Notes: generated by a model not told the origin, from the sequence alone. Counted from the first letter of the stretch, positions 11,025-24,512 are shown. The stretch is DNA of 64,000 nt from Dryas octopetala (GCA_963921425.1 OY992838.1:6634001-6698000); one strand, 5' to 3'. Made by a program: numbers and translations.

Positions 11025-11995
11025 GGATAATTGAACTAACTAACCCACGTCCTCAGTTCCTTACCACACCTTTACTTTTATAATCCTTTTTTTTTTTTTC
11101 CAAACTTACTTTTATAACCATTTTTACATATGAAAAGTCAAAAATACCCTTAATATATACCAAATTAAACCTTTATTTGTTTTTTCTCATTCTCTCGATC
11201 TCCCAACGATCTCTCTCTCTCTCTCACGTCCATATCATCTGCCATGAGCATTATTGATGTGGCTTTCTTAAATCAACATCCATTGAAGATCTCTAGCTCT
11301 CACCCACACCCATTGAAGATCTGCATGCCCATCTTAAATCAACTATCGATGTGGGATTGTGCTAGCTAATTGATGTGGGATTGTTCAAATTAAGAAACCC
11401 ATTAAACCAATCTGCCAATCGAGCTAATTATCTAAATCAACCCAAAAACCCATTAAATTCAAATAACCCAAATTAAATTCAAACTCTGTTATGAATATGA
11501 GGCTGAGATGGGAGAGGTGGGTGCGCCGCTGCCACAGTTTTCTATCCCGCCATTGGCCAAGTTCCTAAGATACGTCAACCGTATCCATATGGTCGATGTA
11601 GACAGTAACGGCCATATCCATTTGGTTGACGTCGACTGTAACGGCCATATCCATTTGGTCTACGTCGACCAGATTATACAGGTATCATGACCTTAAATGG
11701 TTTTTATCACTTCCATGGCTTTCTTTGAAGTTTGGTGTAGGTGCGGCGGATAGGGGGCAGCTCCTGTCTCGTGACCTCCAATGGTTTTTATCACTTCCAT
11801 TAAAATCTCATATAGATGGCAAAGCCCATGCATGGACGAGCTCCTGGCTGTCGCTTTGCTTTTGGCCGGTATATATGATGGGTATTTTTGACTTTTCATG
11901 TACAAAAAGGGTTACAAAAGTAAGTTTGAAAAAAAGAGTTATAAAAATAATGGTAGGTGAGGCCGTGAGGGTGAGTTATTTAGTTCAATTTCCCC
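11025..11995. mobile_element. Long-TIR element, MULE-like or foldback
   Basis: About 130 bp at the left (11025-11150) is repeated in inverted orientation at the right (about 11880-11995). Shared words, read inward, are 'aattgaacta', 'caaacttacttttataac', 'gaaaagtcaaaaatacc'. Long terminal inverted repeats suggest a Mutator-like or foldback element. The flanks (11016-11024 ataaaaatt; 11996-12004 tgaaaattt) resemble each other but are not a clean 9-bp duplication. The interior has no transposase but holds a 30-bp tandem repeat and a short duplicated word, 'atggtttttatcacttccat', at about 11697 and 11784. Confidence 0.5.
11580..11672. repeat. 30-bp tandem repeat, ~3 copies
   Basis: Three imperfect copies of a 30-bp unit built on 'ggccatatccatttggt' and 'gacgtcgac'. 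As period 30 is a multiple of three, it keeps an ORF open (a His-Ile-His-Leu-Val repeat), but there is no sign that this is expressed. Confidence 0.75.
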
Positions 11996-12004
11996 TGAAA
12001 ATTT

Positions 12005-13386
12005 AGGACGGGTAACTGTTGCCTTAAAAGTGACAAAAGAAAATTTATATTGGACATACCAATTTGGTCATGCATGACGGAAGGACTTCTCACGTAAGCA
12101 TGATCATTTCTTTTTCTCAATCTTATGAGTTGGTAATTTACACATTGAGAAAGGAATGAGGATAATATAAACAATTTAAAGAGGTGCATGGCTTTTCATT
12201 CAGGTTTGTAGCTACGGTTAACGTCAAGTGACATAAGATGAGACTTTTGAATCTTTGATGTTTCATTTTTTATCAACATTATTGTGGTTGGTAGTTTCAA
12301 CTAATTCTTTGAGCAAAAAGGACAATAGTTATAACTAAAACTTGTTGGGTTTCTCATATTTTTAAATTAATGGTTGGTTTATATTTTTTATGTATAATAT
12401 GAGAGGGCATGGGCATGATTGGGTTAATATGGCTTATTCTTTTTCTGGTTTATTAAAGTATGTGCATCAATAAACAAATGTTAGGCCATATAGGGTTTTT
12501 TTTCTTTGTCGGAATGGATATGGGATCAAGTATTTATTAATATGTGCTATATATGAGTGCCACATGCATCATAGTGAACAAGCTAGAAACTTGATGACCA
12601 AGTTTGGAAAGATGTCAGCGGTGGAAAATTCTGTATGCAAGCATAACTTTAGATTCAACATTTCAACGAGTTTACTAATTTACTACTAATATATAGATTT
12701 TTTTTATCAAATATAATTATATCTCATACAGCCATTTTATAAAAAATGAACTAATTAACTATCTCAAACGTACCGATTGAGAGGGACTTTATATATAAAG
12801 GGATCTCTGTCATTTGGTTCATGTATGTTTCTTAATTTTCTCCCATTGGAAAGGAACTATATTGAGCATACGGGGCTATATGTTGACTGGGTTGGCCACT
12901 TGGCCCTACACTTGTCCATGGTTCCCATGTAATTAATGGGTTCACTTAGACTCAAGAGTTGACTGGAAATTTTTTTCTGAAATTGGGCTTTGAGTACGAA
13001 ATCACAGTTTAGGCATTAATTTTTCATAATATTTTTAGTGCTCAGTGTTTAACAAGGAACATAACTTGTCATTTATCAATGGCCTTCAGAAGTTTAAATT
13101 AGTTCCTAGCGGCAGAGGCAGGGACAAAGTCATAGCTGGCTGAGGAGTGAGGGCTGGGTAAAGAAATTGGAAAGCAGATATGTTATATATAACATATATA
13201 TTGTATATGGATGTGGGAGCATTTCATTTACTTTTATCAATCTAGTTGGCCTAAAATTATGACCAAATTAAGTCCTACTCAGAGCCTACCCAAACAATGA
13301 ACCACATCCTCTAAAAGAAAATGGACCAAATTAAGGGGTGCAAAATTACAACATAAAAATGCAGTTTCATTCCATCATCAATTGCA
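12005..13386. other. Intergenic, no supported gene
   Basis: This stretch lies downstream of the kinase pseudogene (which is on the minus strand). It is AT-rich, with no ORF that looks coding and no element ends that I can recognise. Confidence 0.6.
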
Positions 13387-14838
<1,452 letters not shown>

Positions 14839-14931
14839 CTGCATTCAAACAATCTGAAGTTAACTTTATGCTCATTTAGGCACATAACTGACATTATTAT
14901 TATTGCACATATACTGATGTTTGAGTACTCT

Positions 14932-15950
14932 CACTACTGCAAAATCCTTCATCAGGCACACCCACCAAACCATGCCAATTGGTCTCAAAGGGCACAGTTT
15001 GCAGTGCCTATTGATCATTTAGTCACGGATTGGGGAGTGGTGCGATTGGGAGGCGTATCCATTGTCACACTGTCACGGTTTACCTAACCGTGAGTCCATT
15101 TACAACGGGTCCCACCCCATTCGGCATTAGCATACTTCAGCCAAGCTCATATACTTGAGCCAAGCTTGAGCCGGCTTAAAGTGGATTGGTGGACGATGCA
15201 CTTAGCTTTAAGTCTCATGGTTGTATAACCGTGAATCACAAAATAATATTAAAATATACCATACTGTGACATGAAAAACATGTACGAACAATTCATGTAT
15301 TTTGAGTTAAATGACCTTTGCCTTTCACCTTCGGGTATCCGTGCCATACTTTCATTAAATGGAGAAAACTAATATATATACAATTGCTCATATACCCTTT
15401 CATATACAATAATATCAAATAATATATATACTTATACTAATAAGTATGTATTGAACAATTAGTTATTAATAAACCATAATTGTAGCCATTAAAAAATTAA
15501 AAATTGCCACTTTAAGCCATGGATTCAACTTTCAGACATTTGCTTCACAATACTGATGAGTCTATAATTACATTAGTTTGTTCAACAAAATAACTTGCCT
15601 ATTTACATCCAAAATATACCCAATCTAAGTTCACTGATATGATTCCAACCCCTTCCTTACAAGCAATTCACAATCTAACTGAAATGAAAGGGTTGGCATG
15701 CTCAAGGAATCAGCTGCCACATATCAATGCCAAAATAAAATTTTTACCCAACAGCTAAGCCAGTCAGTTCCTAAACCCATCATATCACTATGTTCTAGCC
15801 AGTCAGTTCCTACACCCATCATATCACTATGTTCTATCAATATAATCTATACTTAAGTCCCCACCATCATTTTCACAAAAGGGGCTAGAATTCACCTGTC
15901 TAAACCAAAATGCTACCAACACTTATCCAAAAATTTTTGTACATACTTGG
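14932..15950. repeat. CACTA left end: subterminal repeats, gene-free
   Basis: The terminus CACTACTGCAAAA is followed within 300 bp by inverted and direct copies of an ACCGTGA/TCACGGT motif ('gtcacggtttacctaaccg', 'tgtataaccgtgaatca'). Similar copies crowd the right end. Clustered short subterminal motifs are the known binding sites of the TNPA-type protein in En/Spm; the role here is inferred. From 15300 to 15950 the DNA is AT-rich with a 33-bp duplication around 'agccagtcagttccta' (about 15760 and 15798), and no gene. Confidence 0.6.
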
Positions 15951-15956
15951 ATCCAA

Positions 15957-18900
15957 TCATGGGCTGCGAAACTCATCATTTGCTGTGTTCGCATTGTCCA
16001 CGGCCATATCAGAGACATCGGAACCTATCATCAACATCGGATTGGCACCAACTGGTGGGGTTGCTTGAGCTTCTTTGGTGGCTGAAGCTTTTGACAACAT
16101 CTGTATCAAAGCCTGCACATCCAGCCCTTGGAGTGCTTGTACCCCTGCACCTGAAATAGCAGCAACTAAAGGATTGTTCAAACGGGCTTCAAATTCAGCC
16201 ATCTTGTTTCTAAAATATTCATCTCTCTCTCTTGCTTCTTGTTCCTTCCTAGCTGCATCAACTTTGAATCTTTCAACTTCTGCACGCGCTTCTTCTGCTG
16301 CTTGACGGGCTTCTTCTGCAGCAATTCGTTGGAGATCACATTGAGCTTGTAACACTTCGACTTGTCGTGACAATCCCCTTCTCTGTGTAACAATTCCAGG
16401 TACATCTTTCCATTCAACTCCAACCCCGAAGCCGCGGACAGTATTGCGTTTTTCAGGCCCAAATTGCTCTGCATACAACTCATCACGAACATCAGGCGTA
16501 ATTTCCCTTCCCGCCTCCTGCTCCCTCTGCTCAAGTGCAGTCAACTCATCCTGCATTAAAACAAAAAAGACAACACCACATGCTCAGCTTAGTAGTATTG
16601 ACATGTGTATATACTATAATCTAATTACTAAGGCACTTACAAAATGTTTAGCGACTTCTTCATTAACCGGCTTGAGTTGATTTTTCACTTTGCGGCTGTA
16701 GATGAGTTTGAAGAATGTTATACGGTCAAGCACTTCACCAGGGTGCTCACGTTTCTGCACAAAATCAGACAGAACACACATGTTCCAAGTACTTAATTAA
16801 TAATGAAAACATGCACCTAATAGATAAAGGCAAATTATTTTTCTACCAATATCTGCCAATGTAATTAGAAATTGCAAAATTATACAAAGCATCACCACAA
16901 AATAAACAAGAAATATACTCAATTTACTGGTATCAATGTACTTCTTTAGCATTTCTTAGTGGTGAATCAATAGTCTAAATTTATGAATTTACTGGTATGC
17001 AGAAGGGGCCGAAAAGTGAGAGGTCAGAACAAATTTTGAGATGTAATGTGATTTGATGAGGGATTGGGAGGAGGAAGAGAGAAGAAAATAAGAGAGAATG
17101 AGGAGAAGAGGAGCAACGCGCGCAGAGGAGAAAGAAAAGGGCACGGGACACGAGGCCCGCAGGACAGAAAGAGGGAAAAAAAATGAAAAAAAATGACGGG
17201 ATATTTTGGTGAAAAAATAAAATGCCCTAAGGAGGACCGGTTCTCAAAATAGAGGTCCGGTTCTCAAAATACAACTGAGGAATTGTATTGCCTCTGGATG
17301 ACCGGACCTGTTAAGAGAGGTCCGGTACTCCAATTTGTTTTTTACATTCAAATGAATTTTGTGTCCTCCAAAAGCAGTTCCGATTCTTCAACAAATTAGA
17401 AGCACATTGCTGAAGCATTGCCCCTGGAGGTCCGGTTCTCAAAAATTTATACTGAAACCGGTTCTCAATATACAAGCATTACCTCCTTTGTGAATCAAAA
17501 AGGCTAAATTTATCTCATCTTTATCATAATTGTAATGATTATGTAGATAAAGGCTAACATGACCAGTGGCTAGCTCAAAGCATAAGCAATCTCAGGATAA
17601 TTACTTAATATGTAAATGTGTGTGATTCTTCTTTTGAGGCCATATAATTTTGCCTTTCTACACTATTATGGATTTCAAGCATCAAATAAGCATGATCATG
17701 AAAAAATACACCACTACTTTGGTCTATGCATTTGTACTATACTTATTAAGCAAGCATCACTAAAGTAAAATATCCTATATGAAGTGGAACAAATAATAGG
17801 TAATGCCAAAACTAGCATAAATTAATCTTACACTGTGCAACATTGTCATCCCCATACATAATTGGCTGATCAATCTAACTGAAAGATAAATTGACAAATT
17901 CTTTCCCACTAACCCTCAACATTAGGTAATGTATTGAAAACTCACCCATGCATGTCGCTTTTGGGCAAAGGTTTGTGTACCAGTGGTGTGATGCAGCCTC
18001 AATTGCCTTCGATTCCTCTTATTTATCCTTGAGTATTTCTATGTACAAAAATCCAAATGACACTGTCAATTTTTTCCACCTACATGAGAATGCCGAAAAT
18101 AAGAATTCGAGGAATTATGGCTTAATTTACCTCTTTCTCTATGTCCCAATCAGCCACCAACAAGCGCCATTGGTTAATGTTAACACGATTATCATTGCAA
18201 ATCCACCTATCAGCTGTACCGACATTTGGGTAGTACCATTCCACCTTAAGATCATGCTTAAATTTCTTCCAACGGTCATTCAACTTTGCCTTTGTTATCT
18301 TTTCAATTGCTGCCTCCTTAGCTAATGTATCCGGATCTGACCAGTCAAGAGCTTCCTGCATAATGTGTTTGTACATACGCATCATACATTAGCACATGAA
18401 TAAATTAATAATGCTTGATATACTGAAACAATTGGCGTGGTGAAAGAGATCTTTACCTTCACATCCTTCCATGCTTTCTCCACTCTGGTTCCCTTTTTAA
18501 ACAATCTGAACGACTTCACATTGATTGGAAAGTAAGAGGCATCTGTTGCTATTATCCCCACAAATCTTGAAAACTTTGCACATAGGTCAGCTGGTTCAAC
18601 TGCCTGCCCATGTTCATTGAATACCAACTTCTCTAGTTTCGTTACAGCAAATTTTCTCTTATTTTTTCCTCTTCCTAATCTCTTGCGCTTACCTAGTTGC
18701 GAATCAGTGCCCGTTTCATTCCCCACATCATTTGTTGGCCTCGATGATTCACCATTTTGTCCCAAAAGTTCATTTGGTTGGCAAGTTGAGAAACCCACTG
18801 CATTGCTCGTTCCATTGGTTTGATTTTGAGTTTGGACAACTATCTCATTCTCAGTTTCATTAACGTTGTGTGTGGTATCATCATTCACACCTCTAAGCAA

Positions 18901-19041
18901 TGTGTACATAATGTCATCGCTTTGTCTTAAATCAAAGCCATTCAGTGGAGGTTGGGTCTCGTGGTCTTGTGCTAGGTTAGTGAACAAAGGTCCAGTATGG
19001 GGTACGTAGTGATTAAGCATCTGTACACTAATTAAGAACAT
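15957..19041 (-). CDS. Ptta/En/Spm (TNP1/TNPA-like) CACTA protein, 5 exons
   Basis: This is the second CACTA gene, of the plant transposase Ptta/En/Spm family (Transposase_24), thought to bind DNA and assist the transposase. By eye the exons are 19041-18457, 18355-18131, 18038-17946, 16754-16641 and 16550-15957, all GT-AG and all phase 0, giving 536 aa if it starts at 19041. Exon 1 is acidic and Asn/Thr-rich, then basic ('KRKRLGRGKNKRK'), leading into the family core 'FVGIIATDASYFPINVKSF'. Exon 2 has 'LNDRWKKFKHDLK'; exon 3 has the signature 'LHHTTGTQTFAQ'; exon 4 has 'REHPGEVLDRITFF'. The last exon is an Ala/Glu/Arg coiled coil. No internal stop was seen. The first ATG could instead be an inner one at 19023, since 'gtacag' before it resembles an acceptor. 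A 250-bp internal repeat sits in intron 3. Confidence 0.85.
16998..17260. repeat. Internal CACTA direct repeat, copy 1
   Basis: This is a near-identical copy of 23915-24175, running from 'cagaaggggccgaaaagtga' to the first GGACCGGTTCTC motif. It lies in intron 3 of the Ptta-like gene, in the same orientation as copy 2. The middle 'gcaacgcgcgcag' is GC-rich. Copy 2 lies upstream of the Transposase_32-like gene, so copy 1 may be a duplicated promoter-proximal block. Confidence 0.85.
17225..17480. repeat. Degenerate GGTCCGGTT repeat block A
   Basis: It contains about seven copies of (A)GGTCCGGTTCTC or its relatives (GGACCGGTT, GACCGGACC, GGTCCGGTAC, AACCGGTTCTC) without clean periodicity. It immediately follows internal repeat copy 1, as block C follows copy 2. 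Confidence 0.7.
17481..17940. other. Intron 3 of the Ptta-like gene, nothing else seen
   Basis: AT-rich intronic DNA without motifs that I recognise. Confidence 0.5.
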
Positions 19042-19059
19042 TAAAAATCAATTAAATTG

Positions 19060-19416
19060 CAAAGATGCAAACATACATAAGTCATGGAAATTCACCATAG
19101 ATGAAGCTAGATATAAGGGCGATTGATAACTAAATTCACCATTTTGGTGTGATGAACTAATAGTAATTAATGAAAATGTAGAGAAGTAGTCAAATAAGGC
19201 TGAAAGTTCATTAATCCGAAAAATTGAAAAGGTTAAAGTTGGTGAGACACCCAGAAAAGAAAAAAAGCAATGAGGAAGTGCATAGTGGGGACTGTGGATA
19301 AATATTCAAATAGACATGTCTCTGTTCTATATTGACTCTAATTTGCTACCTTACTCTGTTCTCAATCTGCCTCCCTTCACCATCCTCCTGTGTTGTCAAG
19401 GCTAGCTGGTATTCTC

Positions 19417-19465
<49 letters not shown>

Positions 19466-20940
19466 ACAAATATGTAAATGATAGTTAAATAATATGTTAA
19501 GGTTTAAGTTTGAAACATATTGCAGCTGACATGATCTAACAACAGATTTCAAATTGGGTATAGATTCTCTTATAAGTATAACTAATCCTAACCAGAAGTC
19601 AGAAGTTTGGTTACCAAAGTTTTCCAGTTCTTGAAAATATTTTGAACTGAAAATGTGAGTGTCTAATTAAGTTGTTGTACCGCAGAAGCCCTATTCTTCA
19701 AATGTATACTTAGTGGCTGATTAATGAGTTAAATAAGAACAGAAAACAAAGCCAGAGTGACCATGAAGCTGCGCTCAAACAACAACACCAATGGAGAATA
19801 TTCAATATAAGCAATCATATATGCCAAATCAAATATATTTCAAGGACCCAAACATACAGAACTCATGAAAATGACCCATATCTGAAGCTATACAGGGCGA
19901 ATGATATATTTACAGAGATAGACAGAGCTACCGACATGGGGTTATTCAGAGAGAGCGAAAGAGATTGTGAGAGAGTATTATCTACCTTCAAGAATGGCAA
20001 CCAATCAGGCACACCCACTTTGCCACTGAATATTTAAGCTCCAACGGACCAAGAATCTCGCAGACTATGGCGCCGATCAACAAGAACGCATCCCCTGATT
20101 CATCAGGTGGAACTGAACAGGGACCATTGGAGGACCGGTCTGTATCGACTGGGTGGTCTGAACGAAGGTGGTGGGTTTATAATGGGTCCTAAAAGCAAAG
20201 TTGGCTTAAAATAGGCAAAAAAAACCCTAATTCCCATGTAATTTTAAAATAAAATATTTGCACCCATTATTTAATAATAAAACTTTCCAAAATATCTGAA
20301 TAATTGGAGGGAAACCACTTGTACCTAATGGATGGATAATGATTTGTAGAGCTCTTAAAAATATAGCGGCAGTTTTAAAAACCTTCATTTTGGAATAGTT
20401 AAAATATATCACACTGCTATTATTAAAAAGTTAAATCCTTGCACTTTATTTTCCATATTTCACAGTTTTCCAATATGTGTCATAATGCATTCAAAAACTC
20501 ACACGGGTGTAAAATTAGGCGCCAACCATTCAGTATAGCAATTCATTCCTATTGTTTCCCTCCAACCATTCTGAGTTGCCTCCTTCAGTTTCATCCCTCA
20601 AACATTAATGAATATTTTTGCTTTATGTATTGCAATGGCTGGGGTTAGATTTGTTCTTTGCTTACTATATTCCAATGTATGGGGTTGGATGGAAGAAGAG
20701 TATGGGTTGTTGTGCGGCATGTATGTATGGCTTGTCCTACATCAGACTACTAGGCAAAATATATAGCATAAAATAAAACATAATACATACACTTTTTCTG
20801 CAGTCTTAATAATACATCTACATAAAACCAGTCATTGCTACTAATATGGTCACAAGTAGCAAACATATATTACATTCATGGATATATGCATGATATAGGT
20901 AACACAGTCAAGTCAGCAACTTTGTTGGGCAGTGGCAAAC
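19060..20940. other. CACTA interior, 5' flank of the Ptta-like gene
   Basis: No coding region is supported. It holds a (CT)n microsatellite at about 19420-19461 and an isolated 'ggaggaccggtct' motif at about 20132. Sequence around 19960-20170, less AT-rich than its surroundings, may be the promoter or 5' UTR of the Ptta-like gene if its first intron lies between there and 19041. The short ORFs at 20227-20648 look like AT-rich noise. Confidence 0.45.
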
Positions 20941-20954
20941 TTCATGCTCGTGAG

Positions 20955-21132
20955 CTATTTTCCTGACTCCAATCCGTAGGTCTCCCTCAGATATTCAGCG
21001 TAATCACTGTCAGTATCAGATAAGTTGTTTTCTGGCTGAGTGATCCTCGCCCTGTTTGCTCTTTTCTTCAGTCGAACCTTGCGAGGTTCCGGATTCGGAT
21101 TAACAGCTCCATCTTCATGTTGCTTGTGCTTC
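20955..21132 (-). CDS. Possible 3' exon of an unknown CACTA-borne gene
   Basis: The open frame has no ATG; its apparent start is a TTG. A good acceptor ('gcatattag') precedes 21132, suggesting an internal or last exon. The peptide is strongly basic then acidic ('RKVRLKKRANRARI', then 'NLSDTDSDYAEYL') and ends at 20955. That charge pattern fits a nuclear protein, but I recognise no family. The exon that would precede it was not identified; candidates are the minus-strand ORFs at 22326-23462 or 24844-25212. It may also be chance. Confidence 0.25.
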
Positions 21133-21379
21133 CTAATATGCAATGGGAAAGGACAATCTAATGTAAGCTGTGAGTGAACTGTTAATAAATTTTGACATCA
21201 AGTGAAGACAGCAAAAAATTCATAAGCAAATCTTTAATTAAGTTTCCATTTACTTGATCAATTAATAAACAAACATCCCCATGTGATAAAACACCAAACT
21301 CATTTAAAACAATTCTAGGATCTTAAAGATCACTTTTTAAAACCTTTTAAAAGTTTGCCAGCAAGTGTAATCGTCACTG

Positions 21380-21985
21380 AAAGTCCGGTCTCAAATTGGG
21401 AGAATTGGTCCTCAGAGCAACTCTAAATAGAGAACCGGTCTTCAAAGGAAAGGACCGGTCCTCTAGCCAATAAAATCAGAGCCACGCTTACTGGAGATCC
21501 GGTTCTCAATGGACAGATCCGGTCCTCAAGGCCGGAAATCCAGAATAACACGTACTGGAGGTCCGGTCCTCATGAGAAAGGACCTGTCCTCTAGCTCATA
21601 AATTCTGCGCCACGCTTACTGGAAGACCGGTCCTCAATGTGAATGGTCCGGTTCTGAAGCCCAGAAAATGAGAGGAACACTTACTGGAGGTCCGGTCCTG
21701 AATAGAGAGTACCGGTCCTCTAGCCCATAAATTCATCGCCAGGCATACTGGAAGACCGGTCTTCACTGTGAATTGTCCGGACCTGAGGCCCAGTAATTCA
21801 GAGTAACATTTACTGAAGGTCCGGTTCTCAATATGTTAGAACCGGACCTCTCGCCCAACAATTCATCACTACGCACACTGGAAGACCGGTCCTCAATAGA
21901 GAGAACCGGTCCTCAACCCCTGAAATTTCTAATCGACTTACTGGAGGTCTGGTCGTCACATGGTGAGGTCCAGTCCTCAAGCCTT
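21380..21985. repeat. 64-bp tandem repeat block B, ~9 copies
   Basis: The word 'ctgga(g/a)g(t/a)ccgg' recurs at about 21491, 21555, 21619, 21684, 21748, 21813, 21878 and 21941, a spacing of 63-65 bp. Each unit has two related motifs, one like GGTCCGGTCCTCA and one like GGACCGGTCCTCT, separated by a short spacer, so that half-units are partly inverted. The units have diverged individually but the motifs are the best-kept part. Confidence 0.9.
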
Positions 21986-22325
21986 AAACACAAACACGAG
22001 TACACTTACAAATCTCCCCCTTCCACGTTTCCTAGACAACACCGCTTATAGATACAGATACAAGACACAAGACACAATTTAAACACATAAACCTGTACTA
22101 AGTGTTGCACCTGCAAATAATAGAAATTACAAACCAACACAACCTGTGGAAAGCAAGGGAAATAAATGGAAACCAAAATAGAAAGGATTCAATGTGCATT
22201 AAGAATTGAAGCACAACAAAATATTACAACCATTGAATCAGTTCAATAAGATCCCAAAGTTAACTGAAAACACTACATCTCCCGCTTTTTGGCTAGGAAA
22301 AACCAAAGGCCTATTACAAGAAGCA

Positions 22326-23462
22326 CTAAGGATAAAAATCAGGTAAGCGATCCTTTAGTTCGCTTAGGGTCGAGTGGATGTCGTGCAGATCCCCAGTATA
22401 CCGCTGCTGAAATGCATCCATGCGGTTATCAAAAGCATCCAGGCGAGAGTTAACTGCTGAGAATCCAAGGTCAAGCCGTTCCATGATGGAGACAAAGTCC
22501 GGTGCAGCAGGAACTCCAGAAGAAGACGGCTCAGAGGGAGCAGTAGGAGCTGGAGGAATTGCCTCGGGAACTTGAGCCACCACAGACCGGGAGTTAGCAT
22601 CACTTTTGCGCAAAACCCATCCGTCAATCGGACCATCCGGATCCCATAGTGGATCATCATCCATCACAGGAATGTCAGAACGTTCGGCAAGGCGAGTGAT
22701 GAGACAAGGAAATGAAAGTTGAGAATTCACATTTTTTACCGTGCGACCACATTCCACAAGATGAGTGCAAATGATGTCCTCCAAAGGAACAGGAACATCA
22801 GGGGTATTCAAGGCAATCATCAACCTACACGCTTCATCAGAGATGCGGGATTTTTGACTCGTGGGATAAACATTGCATCGAACAAACATAAATAGCATAC
22901 GGAATAGTTGTGTGCAATTTCCAGAGATGACGCGATGAGAGGCAGGGGGAACGAATGTTGGTGCATCATAAAGGGTGGTGATAATGTGTTCCCGTGATAA
23001 GGAAGACGTGAACTTAAGAAACTTTTTATAATCAGTTTTGCCAGAGGAGGGTAGTTTACAAACACTACGAATGTCATCACGAGTAATCATACATTTGTGC
23101 TCCCGAAGAAACACATGTGAATCCTTGGTTACTTTGAAATCGGGAGGAAAGTTGGCATAAAACTCACCAACAAGATTGATATTGTATTTAGGGAAGGATT
23201 CGACATATGGTCGCAGACCACGTGCCGCTAAAATATTCACGAAGTCAGCACTCATCTCTCGAATGACAATTGGACGCTCAGATATAAAACCTCTATCTTC
23301 TATCACCTCCCAACGGGCTTCACAGTCCGCATTGCGAAACCGTCTATACTGACTTGAGTCATCCCTAGGAATAGGAGTCTCTTCCTGAGGTTCGGAAGAA
23401 CTCGCTTGAGATTTCCGTTTCTTGGCAATGGGCTGCTGAGAGGATGCTTTCTTAGGGGCCAT
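22326..23462 (-). CDS. Transposase_32-type 'putative plant transposon protein'
   Basis: A single-exon ORF of 378 aa from the ATG at 23460-23462 (MAPKKASSQQ); the upstream in-frame GTG is not taken as start. The N-terminus is basic and Ser-rich with a nuclear-signal-like 'KKRK'. The middle (about residues 50-270) resembles the plant transposon protein domain: 'VGEFYANFPP', 'ITRDDIRSVCKLP', 'FRMLFMFVRCNVYPTSQ', 'LEDIICTHLVECGR', 'LSFPCLITRLAERSDIPV'. A Pro/Ser-rich linker precedes a C-terminal amphipathic segment ('LDAFDNRMDAFQQR'), probably a coiled coil. The function of this family is unknown to me. It lies between the two standard CACTA genes on the same strand and is flanked by 64-bp repeat blocks B and C. 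It may be a CACTA accessory gene or a captured one. Confidence 0.75.
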   Translation of the reverse strand: MAPKKASSQQPIAKKRKSQASSSEPQEETPIPRDDSSQYRRFRNADCEARWEVIEDRGFISERPIVIREMSADFVNILAARGLRPYVESFPKYNINLVGEFYANFPPDFKVTKDSHVFLREHKCMITRDDIRSVCKLPSSGKTDYKKFLKFTSSLSREHIITTLYDAPTFVPPASHRVISGNCTQLFRMLFMFVRCNVYPTSQKSRISDEACRLMIALNTPDVPVPLEDIICTHLVECGRTVKNVNSQLSFPCLITRLAERSDIPVMDDDPLWDPDGPIDGWVLRKSDANSRSVVAQVPEAIPPAPTAPSEPSSSGVPAAPDFVSIMERLDLGFSAVNSRLDAFDNRMDAFQQRYTGDLHDIHSTLSELKDRLPDFYP

Positions 23463-23914
23463 TAAACTAGTCACCTAAAAATTACAAGATGCCATACCAT
23501 CAAGGGAAGATGATGAATAAGACCAACAACCCAAGGACAATTAACAAAATGCAAAAACACATATAATCCCAACAATTCCAGTATTCATTAGCCACAAATA
23601 ATCCCAACAAATTACACAAGGGAACACAACCCAGCAAACAAACCCATGGTCCCAATCAAGTTTAGATAAACATAAATTGTATGTTTCGAGAAAGAGGACA
23701 CATACCGGAGAGGACAAGCCATACCATCCATTTCGAACATTTTCAGAAAATAAGTGGAACCATGAAGAAACAAGCAACAAAGAAGACAAAGCAAGTTAGA
23801 AAACATCAAAAATATATTAACATACTGTGGGTAAGGAGAAGGAAGGTCCGGTCGAAAATTAGAGGAATACCTTGGTGAAGAACACAAAATATACCAACAC
23901 AAATCAGTGGGTAA

Positions 23915-24175
23915 TCTTCAGAAGGGGCCGAAAAGTGAGAGGTCAGAACAAATTTTGAGATGTAATGTGATTTGATGAGGGATTGGGAGGAGGAAGAGAG
24001 AAGAAAATAAGAGAGAGTGAAGAGAAGAGGAGCAACGCGCGCAGAGTAGAAAGAGGGGGCACGGGACACGAGCCACGCAGGAAAGAAAGAGGGAAAAAAA
24101 ATGAAAAAAAATGACGGAATATTTTGGTGAAAAAATACAATGACCTAAGGAGGTCCGGTTCTCAAAAAGGAGGTC
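23915..24175. repeat. Internal CACTA direct repeat, copy 2
   Basis: Near-identical to 16998-17260. It lies about 450 bp upstream (minus-strand sense) of the Transposase_32-like gene, so it may be that gene's promoter or 5' UTR. Differences are mainly single substitutions and a short deletion near 'gcagagtagaaagagg'. Confidence 0.85.
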
Positions 24176-24179
24176 CGGT

Positions 24180-24512
24180 TTTCAATTCAAGCAGAAATGA
24201 TGGATCGCCACTGGAGGACCGGTCTTCTGAAGAGAGGTCCGGTTCTTACTTCAAGCAGAAATGATGGATCCCCTCTGGAGGACCGGTTCTTCTCAAGAGA
24301 GGTCCGGTTCCAATTCAAGCAGAAATGATGGATCGCCTCTGGAAGACCGATCTTCCCAAGAGAGGTCCGGTTCTCAATTCAAGCAGAAATGATGGATCGC
24401 CACTGGAAGACCGGTCTTCTCAAGAGAGGTCCGGTTCTTCCTTCAAGCAGAAATGATGGTTCGCCTCTGGAGGACCGGTCTTCTCAAGAGAGGTCCGGTT
24501 CTCTGTTGCTTA
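24180..24512. repeat. 64-bp tandem repeat block C, 5 copies
   Basis: 'gcagaaatgatgg' starts at 24191, 24255, 24319, 24383 and 24447, exactly 64 bp apart. Each unit reads GGAGGACCGGTCTTCT, AAGAGAGGTCCGGTTCT, then a spacer with 'attcaagcagaaatgatgg'. It ends in 'ggttctctgttgcttata', an end shared with block D. Copies differ at only a few positions, so this block is younger than block B. Confidence 0.95.

Noticed and set aside
21380-21985. Regularly spaced repeats resembling a CRISPR array
   Set aside because: Spacers are themselves related, repeats are degenerate and partly inverted, and this is plant nuclear DNA inside a CACTA element; it is a minisatellite.
22364-23080. Other minus-strand ORFs overlapping the Transposase_32-like gene
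   Set aside because: Different frame over the same DNA; Leu/Ser-rich shadows.
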